Positions 40,951 through 52,969 of a DNA stretch of 64,000 nucleotides are shown one piece after another. How positions within the stretch are numbered: position 1 is the stretch's first letter; each line of letters begins with the position of its first letter. Source of the stretch: Selaginella moellendorffii (Eukaryota > Streptophyta > Lycopodiopsida > Selaginellales > Selaginellaceae); contig NW_003314321.1 of NCBI RefSeq assembly GCF_000143415.4, positions 124,001 to 188,000 of the forward strand. The letters run 5' to 3'. The position numbers and the translations under genes were made by a program. Below the pieces are notes generated by a model. The model worked only from the letters and a program-made list of their open reading frames with translations. It ran no database searches and was not told the DNA's origin.

Positions 40951-43898
40951 CTATGGCTTGACATTGTCGACCGGTGGGCGCTGGAGGTGATGCTTTGTGA
41001 CTTTCTGGAAGGCCATTGCCAGTGCCAAAACCTGTGAAGCTCTCACGATATAAATAAATGGTCTCTGGAAAGATCTGTTTGCTTACCTCCGAGTCGCCGT
41101 ATGGTCGGGCATATATCCCCGCGGTCACTGTGGTTCTCCGCCGAGTTCCTTCCGGTGGTGGATTTTGAATGCTTTTCAAGCCGGCTGGGATGATGGCCAC
41201 TGGCATTCCCACGAGATTGCCCACGGCAACTTTCTCCCAGTCTGTAGCGTTTCCTATAAATGCGTCAATGCCTTTCAGTGCTTCTAGCACCTCGGAGATG
41301 AGCTTGTGACGTGCTCGCTGTGCCTGCGAAAGTTCATACGTTAGAAGCTACAAGAAAAGAACGAGAAGAACGAAGGGGAGTTCTTGTCTACCTGGACGTA
41401 ATCGACTGCCGAGATGAGACGCGCTCGTCGGAGCTCAACTGGCCACTGATCCTGTGCTTCGTACGCGTCGTCGAGGCCAGCGCGCTGCCAGTGATCGAAA
41501 TGTGCCAGCATATCGACATCCATGGTGAAGTTTAGAATCTGCTGCGCGGAGTCGACGCTGTATTTTAGATCGAATGGTACCATCTTCACACCTTGCTCTT
41601 TTAAGATACGCACAACCTGCGAAACATAGAAAGTTTTTAACGAAACGCTTTGGAACACTTACTTCCATCTCTGCATCCGGCAAATAGCCGACAGTCAGCT
41701 TCTTCGCATCAATCGAGAACGGATCCTTTAGCTTGATGTTCTTCGAGGAGAGATCGCGAGGATCTTTTCCACGTAGTACATCTAGCACGATAGTACAATC
41801 CTCGATGCTTCTACCAAACGGACCGATCTTATCCTGCCAAACACCAACTTAGAATACCGAAAACAAAAAAACATACACACACAAGCACGTATACTTACCA
41901 GGCTCTCTGATAGGCTCATAATTTGCCATCGGCTCACCATTCCGAATGTTGGCCTGAAGGCCGTCACTCCAGTTCGAGCAGCAGGATAAGATATTGAGCC
42001 TGCTGTCTCCGATCCAATAGCAAAAGGAATGGTTCCTACAAAGCAAAAAAAACTAAAACCAGAAAAATCACCGAACTCAACGAACCAGCAGATGTGGCCG
42101 CGGCAGGTCCGCAAGAAGATCCAGTTGAAAATTCCTCAATATTCCAGGGATTTCTCGTCCGACCTCCAAACCAAATATCGTCGTAAGCAAGGGAGCCCGT
42201 AGCCAGTTTCGCTATTAGCACAGCTCCAGCCTCTTTGAGTCTGCCAAAACTCTTTGCTTGAACAGCAATGCAAGTTTGATCACAAACCTGGTATAAACAA
42301 ATGCTTCCTCGTTGAAGAACTGGTCCTTAAAACTTGTGCTTCCCCAAGTGGTTCTGTACCCTGGAACCGCAATTGTGTCCTTCAAACCATAAGGAATTCC
42401 GTGCAATGGTCCTGCCAACGAGTTAGTTAACTATTTCTTCCATGCGCAAAATAACTGCTAACCCAAATAAGTTCCTTGCTGTAGTAGTTTGTCAGCCGCT
42501 AACGATTGCGCTTGTGCTAGCTCCTCTGTATATGTTACAACAGCTTTGAGAGTACTGTCATACCTGTGTAGCAAAAGAAACTTAATTGTCTAGCCTTCGT
42601 AGAAGAGTTCGGATTACCTCTTCAGCCGTTCAGAAAAAACTTTCACAAGTTCCACTGAGGTCACCTGCTTGCTCTTGAGGAGTGCCCCGAGCTCGAGAAT
42701 CTTGTACAACAAGAAAAGAAAACACGCTGTTAGATGGAAACCAGAACATTTTTGCAAGAACTTACGGTCATGAAAGCGAGGTCCTCGTCTGTAGAAGGCC
42801 GACTAATGCCTGAAGCAAGTGAAGGGTAGGAAAACTTCGTGTCCGGACCCGTAAAGTCTGCCTCGTTCATACTTGGATCAAAGACTAGCACGGGGGCATT
42901 CGTTAGTCCGCCATCCGGATAACCAACCTGGTTCCTATTCCTTTGAAAGCCAGGAATGTTCAAGGCTTTGGCTCCTTCGGCCATTTCTTGCCTCTGTGCC
43001 GTAGAACCAGTTAACGTTAGCCAGAAAATAAAAGATAACCTTTGTAACGTTGAAAAAGTCGGCATCTGTGAGTTTGAGAGCGCTTAAAACAGCCTCAGCA
43101 TCCAGCGAGACATCGGAGGATAAACCACTTTCCGGATCAACGCTTCCCAATACATTATCTATCAGATGCATCATTCCGTTTCCAACACGTACGTTTGCCA
43201 CGATAACAGCAGCGTTTCCAATGCTTGCATGGCCAGTCTCATTCTTAACGAGCTGAGAATCAGAAGCAACACTTACTCCAAGCAAAGGAAAAATCCATAC
43301 CTTTTCCACAGAGTCTCCGAGAAAGTGAAGAAATGACTCCTTTGCAGAACTATCCAGCGACAAATTACCATCGACCACTGAAAGAAGAGTTGAGCATGAG
43401 AAAGAACGAATAGGAAACACCACCATGATTTAGAAGCAACTTGTTGAGGCTTGTAGAAGAGAGAAGCTGATCGAGAGACGAACAACGATTCACGTTGTAG
43501 TGATTCGTAACGCACGGAAGAAGCCTTTTGTGCAAAACACTCTCGAAAGCACTATCTGTTGGTGCAAAGAGAGTGAGGCATTTCTCATGGTCGGACATAA
43601 ACTCCCTGAGCTTCGCTCTCTCAATTGCCTGCCTCAAAATTCTCTGCCAAGAACAAATTTTGTGAGCCGATGATGCAAAAGAAAGAACCACCTTCTTAAA
43701 ACTTACCAGGTTGGAATACTCGGAGATCTCCGAGAAGATTGTAGCAGCGCCCGAGGGAGCCGCCTTGAGATTGCGCGTGAGATTGCCGATGAGCCCAGAC
43801 GCTGCGGCTGTCACTGCCAGGACGAAGACCAGCACATTTGAGGCAAATCGAGGACTAATCAGGAATTCAACGCAGCGCTGCTTTGGCGAGCGATCCAT
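40951..43898 (-). CDS. Amidase-signature enzyme with N-terminal membrane anchor and FAS1 domain
   Basis: Fourteen exons join in phase: 43898-43707, 43643-43424, 43377-43301, 43252-43040, 42993-42766, 42700-42618, 42563-42463, 42411-42288, 42240-42086, 42035-41899, 41833-41663, 41616-41392, 41323-41087, 41031-40951; about 747 residues. A hydrophobic N-terminal anchor (NVLVFVLAVTAAASGLIGNL) precedes a fasciclin-like domain (ILRQAIERA, LTLFAPTDSAFES, VVDGNLSL, VGNGMMHLIDNVL). The amidase part has the catalytic Lys in PYGLKDTIAVPG, the cis-Ser region in FSTGSSCGPAAATSAG and the nucleophile region in AIGSETAGSISYPA. The catalytic part closely follows the plant amidase group of Arabidopsis At5g07360 as I remember it; its substrate is not known to me. 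ALAMAFQKVTKHHLQRPP near the end is also typical. Phase and missing stop codons argue for one gene, though two separate genes fused by my splicing cannot be fully excluded. Confidence 0.8.
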
Positions 43899-44247
43899 TG
43901 GCGACACTGTAGCGATTGACTGACCTAAACAGCATCAGAGAAGGGAAAAGAAATGTGGCCTCACTTGTTTTGTCCGCCGCCCTAGGGCTCATCTCCCGCC
44001 ATTTACAAGGTACAAGTGGAGCAGTAATAATAGAAAGGTTATTAGAGTAAGCATATTCGAGAATCTCTTAACTTAGACATGGAATATGCTCTGTCGTTTA
44101 AAAACTTTGCTGATTTTGTCGGTCCTGTTTCTTCATTAATGGCATTAAATTCGGGTCTCCTTCACTCGCTTAATTCCTTGCCTTCGAGTTCTAACAGGCA
44201 GAAAGGATGTTCTTCAAACAATCACACAAGAGATGAAAGATTGAGCA
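43899..44247. promoter_or_regulatory. Divergent promoter region of the amidase and VWA/Cache genes
   Basis: A 349-bp gap between opposite start codons with no coding frame of its own. An upstream ATG at 44079 opens a short frame before the VWA gene, likely uORF or chance. Confidence 0.4.
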
Positions 44248-46382
44248 ATGGTTCTTTCCAGATTAGTTTTTGTGGCACTTTGGTACCTTCATGCGCATTC
44301 CCTGGACGACATTGAAGCCGTGCTGGATGAAGCAGCGTTCCAGGTACAAGAGATTGCTAGGCAGGCCATTTCAAATCGGGAGAATGCTTGCGGTATAGTA
44401 AAGAGCTGCACAAGAATGCTAGTATTATTGATTGATCGTTTCTCGTCTCAGGATCTCTATCCCAATGTACAATCGAAAATTGCTCAAGGCACACTTGTAG
44501 ACCGCAGTCCAGGGATGAGATCCAATCTCTCTCGTGCGTCAATGTGGGTCATAATCTAGATTGCTCCACTCCCACTAATGGGACATGCCAGAACTTGAGC
44601 GTCTCGAGCAAGAGATCATACATTAGGTTCTCTCCATTTTTTATCTGTCACAGAACTTCTTTGGGGTTTTCAACAGGCTCTCACCATCGGCATTGGAGAG
44701 TGACACTGATGTTAAGATTGCTATGTGTGCCCAAAAGTCCCTGGATCGTAAACTTCAACTCGCATGGAAAAGCACCAGCAAAGTCTCTCATGGCTGGGTT
44801 TTTTTTGGAGGCGCCGAAGGATACTTGTACATCTATCCAGGCAGGGTAAGCTCCATGATTTATTTAATCTCCATCTGTACTATGATGGTTTAGGACTATA
44901 CCGACGACCATCAATGCAAACTCTATGATCCAAGGAAAAGGCCATGGTATGTGCATGCCTTGGCGGTGGTGAAATCACTCTACATTGTTTTAGACACATC
45001 GTCGTCCATGAGCATTTCCATCGGCCCTTTGTCATCTCAAAGCCGCCTAGCAGTGGCCAAGGGGATTCTGGACGAGCTTCTCGACACTCTTACCAATGGG
45101 GACCAAGTAATTGTGTCAGATATGAATGGAGGCAAACCATTTGGAGGAAAACCAGTAAGTATCTCATCCTATTATTTATTAATTTCTATGAGTTTTCATT
45201 TTCCAGGTCTCGGTTTCACTTGAGGGCTTAGAGACATCCTTCGATCATGCTGGAATCTCAGCTCTCAAAAACGCAATAAGCAATGCAAGAGCGGACAAAT
45301 TACAAACCGATATTAAGAAAGCATTCGTCGGGGCTCTTGACTTCTTCAACTCAAGCTCAAACTTGAATGTACGTAAACTCGAGCTCTTTCGTTAGTTAAT
45401 TGCAACAATTTTCCAGGTTATACTCCTCTTAACAGATGGCCAATTTGCCAACCATGTCAACCTGACGGATTTGGATCCAATTTTCAAGCAGCTTAACGAG
45501 AAAAACGTTGTGGTTTTCGTGTACAGGATTGGTTTCTACATTTCCAACGATGAAACTTTCCAGAGAATGCAATTCAGCCTCAACATAAGCTTCGAAGCAG
45601 TAAAAGATGAAACCAATCCTCTCATGAAGATACGCAGCTACTTGGACTATTTAGCTTGGCTCCGTTTCAGCAGTGTCAACAGAAAGCCAGTGTGGGTGCC
45701 ATTATATGCTGATTCAGGTGGTCGCAATGTTACAAGCTCGATCTTGCCAGGTAAAAAGAAAACCACGAAAACGGTGTTTCTGGGTATTGTAACTTTGTTT
45801 TCTAGCTTTTGATGCCACCCAACGATTGATCGGAGTTGCCTGCATCGATATTGTCACCGACGATCTCATCAACAGCTTGGGTCTTGCAGTCGTTCAAGAG
45901 GCTGTCTCTAAGAGAAGCCCGGGTCCATCTCTAGAGCAAAAACCTCTCACATTGAAAAGTTCTCACCCAGTAAGCTTTGACAATCTTCCAGAGAATGATC
46001 TTATTTATAATCCTTTGTTTCACAGGTTCTAGAGGCAACCACAGGGTGTGATTTTGCTGGTTCGCTGACTCCAATCTGTCCAAGACAGGAGTTCTCCACA
46101 CCAATGGCTGACTTTATATGTTGCGGAGCAAACTGTTCTAGCAGTAACGTCACTGCGACTTCTTCTTTGGGAAAGCATTACAGGATTGGCGAGACAATTG
46201 GTATTATTGTAGGATCCATGGCTGCTCTAGCTGTTGCTCTTGCTGGGATTTACTATGCTTGCTGGCGAACAAAGCCGTGCCCGGATCCAACTCAAGGATT
46301 GGAGGAACAAAACGGGGACGATTGGGTGATCCCGTCACGAAGGATAAAAGCTAGATCGGGACGAGGAGCTACCACCTCTTGA
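44248..46382 (+). CDS. VWA/Cache-type single-pass membrane protein, calcium-channel alpha2-delta-like
   Basis: Eight exons (44248-44392, 44452-44626, 44677-44845, 44894-45154, 45207-45368, 45417-45750, 45806-45969, 46026-46382) give 588 residues. A signal peptide (VLSRLVFVALWYLHAHS) is followed by a Cys-rich N-terminal part. Next comes FFGGAEGYLYIYPGR and YDPRKRPWYVHA, the typical lead-in of VWA_N/Cache proteins, then a VWA domain with the metal-ion site DTSSSMS and ILLLTDG, then a Cache-like part (WVPLYADSGG, LIGVACIDIV), a Cys-rich stalk and a C-terminal helix (IGIIVGSMAALAVALAGIYY) with a short basic tail. Animal relatives (alpha2-delta, CACHD1) are extracellular auxiliary subunits of voltage-gated calcium channels. 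Whether a channel partner exists in this plant is not shown. The assignment to this superfamily is firm, the subfamily less so. Confidence 0.8.
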
Positions 46383-46677
46383 TCCCTTCATGAAGGATAA
46401 CGGGATGAGGAGTTACCACCTCTTGATCTCATCAAGGTTGCTAAGATTTAAAGATTTGTTTAAATTTATTTTCATAAAACAAATGTTACAAGATTGATTT
46501 GTGTAATGCCTACAATCTCATTTGCATTTAAAAAGGTGATGAGTGGAAACAACTCCCCCCACCATTATATCACTGGAAATATGTTGAAAAAGTTAAAGGT
46601 AAAAAATTCCTGGCCTCTTATGGAATATATGCCATTTATAGTGGTGTAGTTTGGCAAGAGAGGATAAAAATAGATTT
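46383..46677. other. 3' flank of the VWA/Cache gene
   Basis: Begins with an imperfect local repeat of the gene's end (ACGAGGAGCTACCACCTCTTG at 46362-46382 and ATGAGGAGTTACCACCTCTTG at 46406-46426), then turns AT-rich. No gene. Confidence 0.5.
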
Positions 46678-47930
46678 TTGGAACTTTTTGGTTTGCTTAA
46701 GCAAATCTAGGACTGGGATATCCCTAGAATATGCTTGAATATTCTAGGATTTTCTACAATTTAATGGTTCTTATTCATTTAGATTAATTTTGTATTTATA
46801 ATTTATAAACTTTCTTAAACACTTCTTAGTATATTCTATTTTATTCTACCATTTAATTGGTTGATATGCAATAAAATTAATCTTGTGTTTATAAATTATA
46901 AATATGCTTATAATTATAAACTTTTATTTGATCAATTGAATTAATAAGTAGGAATAACACTACTATTAAGCAAACCAAACATTGCTACATGCAACACATA
47001 ACAAATTATTAACTCATAGAGATAAAACCTATCTTCTATAACCTGTCTGTGCTAAGAAGAAAAGCTAGTGAGAAATAACTAAGATTAGAAGAACTGACAT
47101 ATGGTGCCAAGATTGCACAAATGCACATAAATAAATTCACATGCAAACAGAAGGATTGCCTATGTTATCAAGGTTAAGCTGGATCCAACTGTTAAGTTGG
47201 TTAACTTACTTGGTTAAGTTGGATTAACTTATATATATAGAAGATCCATCTCGCAATTCTTGGTGAGTGATGTTAAATCTTTTATTTACTACACTTTTTA
47301 AGCATGCACAAGTTAAAGAAATCATTTTCTTGCAACTTGAAACTGATTGCTATGGTCTTATAATAGTTTTGGCAACAAGAAGTAAAGATATCATTGTACA
47401 ATTTTTATAATGGAAAATTATGGGAATTGGGCATGAAAAGAATTCAGCTCTAGTGTGGATTAAATGGTCTGTGCTAGGAATAATTGATCACATTATAATC
47501 TATATAAAAAACTATATAATGTACGAGCTCTAGAAAACTATTTGGATAATCATTTTAAACAATGTCTCAGTGAATAAATTTCTATGCATTGCATGTAATA
47601 ATGTTTGGTTTGCTTAATAGTAGTGTTATTCTTACTTATTAATCCAATCAATTAAATAAGTTTTATAATTATAAGCATGTTTTTAATTTATAAACACATG
47701 ATTAATCTTATTGCATATCAACCATTAGATGGTAGAATAAAATAAAATATACTAAGAAGTGCTTAAGAAATTTTATAAATTATAAATAAGTATATAATTT
47801 ATAAATACAAGATTAATCTAAATGAATAATAACCGTTAGATGGTAGAATATCCTAGAATATTCTAGGTATATTCACTACCATCTCAGTCCCTTTACATGT
47901 TTGCTTAAGCAAACCAAAAATAATTCCAAA
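46678..47930. mobile_element. Fold-back (long-TIR) element without coding capacity
   Basis: The left arm, about 46678-47000, and the right arm, about 47580-47930, are inverted copies of each other over more than 300 bp. Matching order includes GGTTTGCTTAAGCAAA at the outer ends, AGAATATTCTAGG, TTAATGG/ACCATTAGATGG, AATCTTGTGTTTATAAATTATAA and TAGTAGTGTTATTC at the inner ends. The roughly 580-bp middle is AT-rich with no ORF. The outer ends are flanked by matching TTTTTGG / CCAAAAA words. This is a MITE-like or Foldback-like DNA element; no transposase is present. Confidence 0.7.
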
Positions 47931-48540
47931 CTATACATTATCTGTGTTTTCTTATATAATCATATGACTATTTTTCACTCTATATAGTTTTCACATAATT
48001 TTTTACATACAAAAGTTACCACATGGATAACCATACACTAATTTGCACTTAACATAAAGAAAACCATATAAAATCCAAAATTCACATTAGTAGGCTTATT
48101 ATATATAACTGGGATAGTGATCACCAACACTTGGCTTGTTACATCTTGGCTAGTTGAGCAATCAACTAGGAGTATAACTACACTACTCTTCTTGTGTTAA
48201 AACTTCTTATAAATATAAACATCACTACTCTATGATACACCTATTTTAGTCACATATATTATCTAGGACTTTAATAGTATGTGGAAATGGAGGGGTTTCA
48301 CATGATGAAGAGGATATTTGAGATGTCATTTGTAATATAGCAATAAACGTTGAGTAAGTTTAAATGGATAAAATCATAACTGTTAGATTAAAAAATATTC
48401 TAGAATATGCTTGAATATTTGGAGTTTTGATACGACATTGAAGTTGACTTAGTGAAAATAATTACAAGGACACAAATGAAAATTAATGATATATTCTTTA
48501 TTTAAGGCTTCTACCTTGTAAGAATTTTTTCATACACTTA
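47931..48540. other. AT-rich flank of the Hog gene
   Basis: No gene seen. A short stretch at about 48400-48420 (ATTCTAGAATATGCTTGAATAT) resembles the fold-back element terminus and may be a fragment of another copy. Confidence 0.45.
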
Positions 48541-48544
48541 AGAA

Positions 48545-49528
48545 ATGAGTAATTTCTTTATTTATGGGTTTTTAATTATAAGTGTTATGTCCTTTACTAA
48601 ATCTCAACATGATCCATGTACAAAAGATTCAGATTGTATTTCAGGTCATCACTGCAAAGATTCTAATTGTGTTAAAAACAAAAAATGTTTTCCAGGTATG
48701 GTTTACTTTATCATATAAATTCATAATTATAATATCGAGGATGCTATCTTAAGACTTTCTAATGGTAAAAGACGAAAAATAAAGGATATTTCTATAGGAG
48801 ATAAGGTCTGTAATATTATTGACCTTGGTCACTTAATCTTAATTTTAACTATTGTAATTACGTTGCAATCCGAAATAGAGATGGCAAGCTGATATCATAA
48901 AGATATTGAGGCTTATGAAGAATTTATCCATATTAATACTGAGAATAATAAGAGTATTGAGTTATCCACATTGCATTTCATACCAACTAAAAGTAAGAAT
49001 TTTTCATTACTATTCTAATACTCTATTTTAGATTCAAAATCAATATTTTATAAATATGCAAATGATATTACTTTAGCTGATATATTATTAGCTTTGGATG
49101 AGCAATCAGGGGAGCTATTACCTCACAATATAACAGGTAAATACACGTAACATTTTTTAAAATTTTAATGTACTTGTTTTACAGAGATTAATATTATAAA
49201 AATGTATGGCCATTACAATCCATTTACATTATCTGGTGATTTAATTATAAATGATATTGTAGTATCAACTCATAGTGACTGGTTTTTAGATGGTATATTT
49301 GGATATTTAAATTTAATTTATTTATTACTTGATGTGTATCATATTGTATTATTTCCTATTCAACTCTTATATAGGAATTCAACTATAGATATTTATTTGC
49401 AAATATACAGCTTTATAACAAGCAATGACACCATGATTAATAACATTGGTTCTGTTATGGTAACTATAGTTTTATGGATGTTCATTTGGAAAAACAATAC
49501 TGACAATAAAGAAATTAAATATAACTAA
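48545..49528 (+). CDS. Hedgehog-type Hint (Hog) domain protein with signal peptide; one in-frame TGA
   Basis: Exons 48545-48700, 48740-48992, 49032-49136 and 49185-49528 join in frame. The N terminus MSNFFIYGFLIISVMSF is a signal peptide, followed by a short Cys-rich piece (DPCTKDSDCISGHHCKDSNC). Then comes KKCFPG and DAILRLSNGKRRKIKDISIGD, the start of a Hint domain with the self-splicing Cys as in Hedgehog (CFPG...GDxV). Later HINTENNKSIELSTLHF carries the conserved His. Then YANDITLADILLALDEQSGE and GHYNPFTLSGDLIINDIVV-ST match the closing strands of Hog (GxYxPxTxxGxixVNxVxAS). A hydrophobic C-terminal tail follows. A TGA at 48890-48892 interrupts exon 2, and the region before it fits Hint poorly, so the gene may be a recent pseudogene or have another intron. 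Hog domains outside animals have been described in some algae, mosses and fungi. Confidence 0.65.
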
Positions 49529-50035
49529 TGTAATATATAATTATTATAATGTAATTAATAAGGTAAAATTAAAGACTCCTCTCTAAGGGATTTTAATATT
49601 CTCTATACTTTTCTTGCTAATAATTTGCTGTACCATATAGTATTGCTGTGAGGAAAAAATAATTTATATTTATCAATTCTTAAAATCATATGTAACTCAT
49701 TCTTACTAAATAATCTTAAATTTGAAAGTATAGAAGGATATTTTGAATCTTGCTTCATTGTCTTAGATCTTTATATATTCTACTTAACTACAAGTTTCTA
49801 AAATAAGATTATAGACAACATAAAGATGGAGGTAATAAAAATATATTTCCTAAGCTGTCATATTCAATCAATCAATTATGCAAAATATAATGCTCAGCTT
49901 TTGCTCTTGGGTGAGCCATCTCTCACTAGAATTCTCCTATACAAGAGTCATCAACCATCTATTGTTTCAAAGATCTCAACCATAGTATATAATCTTTTTT
50001 ATAGTCAGAATTTATATTTGTATTGAGTTTTTTTT
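49529..50035. other. AT-rich stretch with no supported gene
   Basis: Only short chance frames; nothing recognisable. Confidence 0.4.
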
Positions 50036-50039
50036 TTTA

Positions 50040-50170
50040 ATACTCTCGAATAGGATTAATTGTTGCTTGAGCACAAGGATTAAAGAAAGATATCATTGAG
50101 ATTCTATATAAACTACAATTCACTAGGAATAATAATCTTGAATACTCCATTAATTATAAATATTAAGCAC
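50040..50170 (-). pseudogene. Fragment of a 2-oxoglutarate dioxygenase exon 4
   Basis: By eye this matches exon 4 of the dioxygenase gene at 24730-24855 in order: TTGTTGCTTGAGCACAAGGA, CATTGA, CTATATAA, CAATTCAC and CTTGAATA. It has lost the frame and has no other exons nearby, so it is a short decayed copy. Confidence 0.7.
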
Positions 50171-52560
50171 AATTTATGTGTGTATAGAATGGAATACATA
50201 TTTATTTAGCCTAAAAACCCTAGCTTATACAGTGGTCCAAATTGAAACCAATTTAATAATTATTAAAATCCACTATGTTATTATTAGTATATAGCATTGT
50301 AGCTTTACATCTAGACCTTAGATTATCCCCTCCTTTAGAAAAATTAGAAGGTAGTTAGAGTCTCTTGGTTGATAGGCCAAAATCTTGAGCAACATTAGAA
50401 AGAGGTATTAGTGGATCTATAAATTTACTCCTAATCCTTCTGTATGAAATGTTTAAGCCATTGCACATGCATAACTTTTAGAAGATAGGTTTATTGAATG
50501 TAGTTTCAAGCTTTATAAACTCGTAATCTAACTTACTACAATACTCAATATGATACTTTTTACTAAGCAAGAAGCCCCTTAAATAAACCATATACTATAA
50601 AATTGGGAAAATAAACTAACATTAGATCATCCACTTTGTACTCTATAAATAGATAATGATAAGAGTTATAGTGTAGTTGTTGTCCCACTTATATACAACC
50701 TTAAATGTTCAGTAAACTCTACTTGAACCAGTGGAAGAATACTTGTGAATTATTGATCCCATAACTTAGCATTAATAACTTATGATAATACAAAGCTAAA
50801 CTCAACTCTATTGACAATATCATATTATATCATATAAAAGTTTATATAGTGAAGCATCAACGAAACTCTATACCCCATGACATATATATATTGAAAAGAT
50901 GGCAAATAACCATCTCAATCTGAATGTTGAAAGCTCACATACTTCATGATCATCTTTTTGAATATCTAAACAACTTGGTGCACTAAACCATTTATCTATA
51001 GATGATAAGCACTCATGAAAATATGGCATATCCCAAACCAAGATATCAAAACATAAAATGCCTAAGCCATAAATGCAAAATTATTATCTGAAAGATTCCA
51101 TTGCAAAAAAAAATGCTAAAACACAACTTGATTAAAGAGGAAGTATCTAATAGTAGTCATAAATGCACTAACAAGAGCTCTAACTTCCATTCAACCCATT
51201 AAATAGTTGAAAGCAATGATGATGTATTCATTGTTAATAGTCGACTATGGGAAAAACCCTATCAGATAAAATGTCCTAACTTAAATGGATAAGAAATTAC
51301 AATTGATTACAATTGTCATTTCATAGTATGAGGGGAGTATTACGAGTTTAACACCAAATGTAACTATGTATATGCTAGATAATATTATATCCTGATCTTT
51401 AGCCTATAGAAAAACCTATGTAATTTCTCAATCATACAATAATATTCTATATGCTTACCTAGAATAGGAAGTTATGGTGATCAACCAAGCTCTTCCACTT
51501 CAATAATGAAGTGACCACAATATAATCACCGTATAACAACATCCAAGAACTATATAAGTATACATGAAACTAAACACATTTTTTTTATCATGGACCAATT
51601 AACCTTCACTAGTTGCAATATATGACAGATATATGCAATAGGATGATGCTGATCAATCACACTCATGCTTTTCTATATCAACACATATTTGAGACTAACA
51701 TCAAAAGTATCTATACACAAAATGAAAAATTGAGTGTAGTCAAGATATACTAAAACTAAAAAAGTTATCAACATCTCATTAATATCTATAAATGCCTACT
51801 CGAAAGATGATATGGATGATTTAAAAAATGCTTGCAATGAAGTAATACAATTAGAAAGATAATTAATAAAACAACTAAAATATTGTATTGCACCATATTA
51901 AGGAATCATTGCATATCCTTTACACACTTTGGAATAAAGAATTTTAAATAAACATAAGTTTGTCAAAATCAACTTGCAAATCTTCATAAGAAATGAAATA
52001 CCCAAAATAAATTGTATTTTTGGATACAAACACACATTTTGATTGCTTAAGCTTCAAACCCACTTCCTATAATAAATCCAACACTTTGCAGATATCACAA
52101 ATATACTCTTTCTACATCCCCTTTAAGTGGATCAAACATTATCAATGAAGTTAGTAGTCATTTCTAATATATCACAAAGGATTTTATTCATCTTTTGTTA
52201 GAAAGTTGCTAAAGAATTTTTCAACCTGAATGGCATCACAAAAAACTTGTATGAACTAAATAGTGTATAAATAGCATAATTATGAACATTCTTTTGTCCA
52301 TAAGCAATTATCAACACCTAAAAGCAAAATCCAACTTCGTGAACTAATGACTTTGCCCTAAATAATCTAGAAGATTAACAATGTAAGGAAGAGGTACATA
52401 TTTGAGATTATCATATAATTTAACAAACTATAGTAAATATAGAAATAAATACTCTTATTAAATTTTGTCACAATATGAGGTTCACACACCCAAAGACTCC
52501 AAAATTTTTTGATAACACTTTTCTCCAACATCTTTTAGATATTTTCTTGTAAAATCTTGA
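50160..52560 (-). mobile_element. Degraded Ty3/gypsy element (RT, integrase, 3' LTR)
   Basis: Read on the minus strand: RT traces YKFFVMPFRLKNSLATF and KCVFVSKNTIYFGYFISYED (52500-51900), integrase traces around 51300-51150 that match the plus-strand element at 58355-58480 word for word in places (GTCGACT, ACTCATT-GGGTGGAA-like), then sequence like 58830-58990 (CATTCTTCCACT, GTGGGACAACAA) at 50760-50640, and finally an LTR at about 50340-50160 matching 59287-59430. Stops and frameshifts throughout show it is inactive. Confidence 0.7.
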
Positions 52561-52969
52561 TCTCTTTTGGCAACTAATGTTGAATAGAAACCTTGAGCTG
52601 AGCATCCCTAATTAAAATAAGATAACGCATTGTAATCTTGATTGAGCATCCCTAATTAGAATAAGATGATGCATTGTAATCTTAACTTCAAACAACATGT
52701 TAAAGTGGAAAAGATTAACATACTTTTACTTGAGTCAGTCAATTGCCACAACAGAAAAATTATTTGAGGGATCTAGAAAGGGAAAAAAGAAATAATAAAG
52801 AAACATGGTAGGGAGTTGTAGCGCACCTTATCTCTCTCCCCTTAAGCCAACTGGAAAAGGGGCAATTGCTTGATGAGAGAGCCCTTAGTGGCTATTTTAT
52901 CCCCCAAAGTTCCAAGGATCCACGGTGACAGTATATCTAAATCTCATCCCATGATCAATCCTTCCATTG

